Positions 63,090 through 64,000 of a stretch of 64,000 nt of DNA are shown here, one piece after another (position 1 is the stretch's first letter; each line of letters opens with the position of its first letter). Below the pieces are notes generated by a model. The model had not been told where the DNA came from, made no database searches, and worked only from the letters and a program-made list of their open reading frames with translations. The position numbers and the translations under genes are program-made. Origin of the DNA: Cheilinus undulatus (taxonomy: Eukaryota > Chordata > Actinopteri > Labriformes > Labridae); contig NC_054879.1 in the NCBI RefSeq assembly GCF_018320785.1, positions 42,832,698-42,896,697 of the forward strand. Direction: 5' to 3'.

Positions 63090-64000
63090 CTTTATGATGC
63101 AGTTAGGTGTGGCTTATGCTGGCTAGCTTTCCACAAATGCTGGCTTGATCAATCTCCATTAGCTTTAGCTAAGCTAACATAGCTACACTAAAAACATAAG
63201 AAACATTAGGACATAAGCCAATGTAGTAAAGTTAGCTTTAGCTACATAAGCTTTAGCAACATTAGCTTAAGCTACTGTAACTATGTAGATAACATATATA
63301 CATAGCTTTGCTGCTTTGGGAACTAAGGTTTAACTACATGAGCTATGTAGCTATATTAGCTATGTAGCAATGTTATCACAAAACAGCTAAAGCTAACATA
63401 GCTGCATAGATAAAGAATAAGTGTAGCTCACATAGCTCCTTTGTGAGCTAAGCTTTAGCTACATTGGCTACATAGCTATGTTATCTATAGCTAAGTAAAC
63501 TTTAGCAACCTGAGCTTTAGCAAACATAGCTAAAGTTAACATAGCTGCATAGATTAAGTATAAACGTAGCTTACATAGCTCCTCTGTTAACTAATCTTTA
63601 GCTATGCTGGCTACAAAACTATGTTATCTAGAGCTAAGTTAACTTTAGCAACCTGAGCTTTAGAAAACATAGCTAAAGCTAACATAGCTGCATAGATAAA
63701 GAATAAGTGTAGCTCACATAGCTCCTTTGTGAGCTAAGCTTTAGCTATGTTAGCTTCATTAGCTATGTTATCTTTTTTTTTTTAAGATTTATTTTGTTTT
63801 TTTGTGCCTTTATTTGATAGAGGAGGACAGTGGATGGAGTCGGAAACAAAGACGAGAGAGACATGGGAAAGGGCCACAGGCCGGGTTTGAACCCGGGCCG
63901 CACCTTAAACCACCAGGCCATCCGCACCCAATATGCTATCTGTAGCTAAGTTAAGTTTAGCAACATGTGCTTTAGCAAACATATCTAAAGCTAACTTAGC
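63090..64000. repeat. Tandem repeat, 143-bp unit rich in TAGCTAA motifs
   Basis: AACATAGCTGCATAGAT recurs at about 63395, 63538 and 63681, a spacing of exactly 143 bp. Successive units share CTTTAGCAACCTGAGCTTTA and TGTAGCTCACATAGCTCC. Less regular TAGCTTTAGCTA-type copies extend back to about 63,090. The array continues past the SINE at 63,774-63,931 and runs off the window end. It lies in an upstream intron of rapgef4. Confidence 0.85.
63764..63941 (-). mobile_element. tRNA-derived SINE inserted in the 143-bp repeat
   Basis: The SINE body is 63774-63931. On the minus strand it starts GGGTGCGGATGGCCTGGTGG (A-box-like) and has GGGTTCAAACCC (B-box-like). It then runs GGCCTGTGGCCCTTTCCC and ends in an A-rich tail. 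The flanks TATGTTATCT (63764-63773) and TATGCTATCT (63932-63941) form a 10-bp target duplication with one mismatch, and they are also the expected local sequence of the 143-bp unit. A decayed relative is at 39,662. Confidence 0.82.

Overview
This window is vertebrate nuclear DNA, almost certainly from a teleost fish. It has small exons with GT-AG introns, fish-type hAT, Tc1 and TTAA-flanked transposons, tRNA-derived SINEs and LINE 3' tails. The three spliced genes I can reconstruct have the order and orientation of the human RAPGEF4-MAP3K20-CDCA7 block. All three lie on the minus strand, so transcription runs from high to low coordinates. I cannot name the species.

Regions: (1) 1-12 kb is non-coding flank downstream of cdca7. 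It holds a hAT copy with perfect target duplications, an inverted 20-bp minisatellite, two interspersed repeats and possibly conserved non-coding DNA. (2) 12.0-14.6 kb is a complete cdca7 with 10 coding exons (401 codons). The reading frame closes across every junction. (3) 15.8-53.5 kb is a complete map3k20 (ZAK). Nineteen coding exons make an alpha-type protein of 806 residues. An alternative terminal exon at 28.3 kb makes a beta-type protein of 433 residues. Its long introns carry most of the mobile elements. (4) 53.5-57.2 kb is intergenic and mostly a 1.6-kb tandem dimer of a TTAA-flanked element with two later insertions. (5) 57.2-62.4 kb holds the last ten exons of rapgef4 (EPAC2), covering the end of the Ras-association region and the whole CDC25-type Rap exchange domain. 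The rest of the gene lies beyond the window. (6) 63.1-64.0 kb is a 143-bp tandem repeat interrupted by a SINE.

The genes do not form an operon. By family knowledge, CDCA7 recruits the HELLS remodeler to chromatin, MAP3K20 is the ribotoxic-stress MAP3 kinase, and RAPGEF4 is a cAMP-activated Rap exchange factor. Their adjacency is conserved synteny.

The most interesting non-genic item is a small transposon family with TAACCT termini and 9-bp target duplications (copies at 24.5, 48.8, 50.9 and 54.7 kb). The two long copies carry a CCAAT-type promoter, an open first coding exon beginning MAEDIS and ending EEQRTA, and a splice donor. This looks like a Pack-MULE-style capture, or the 5' end of a larger element.
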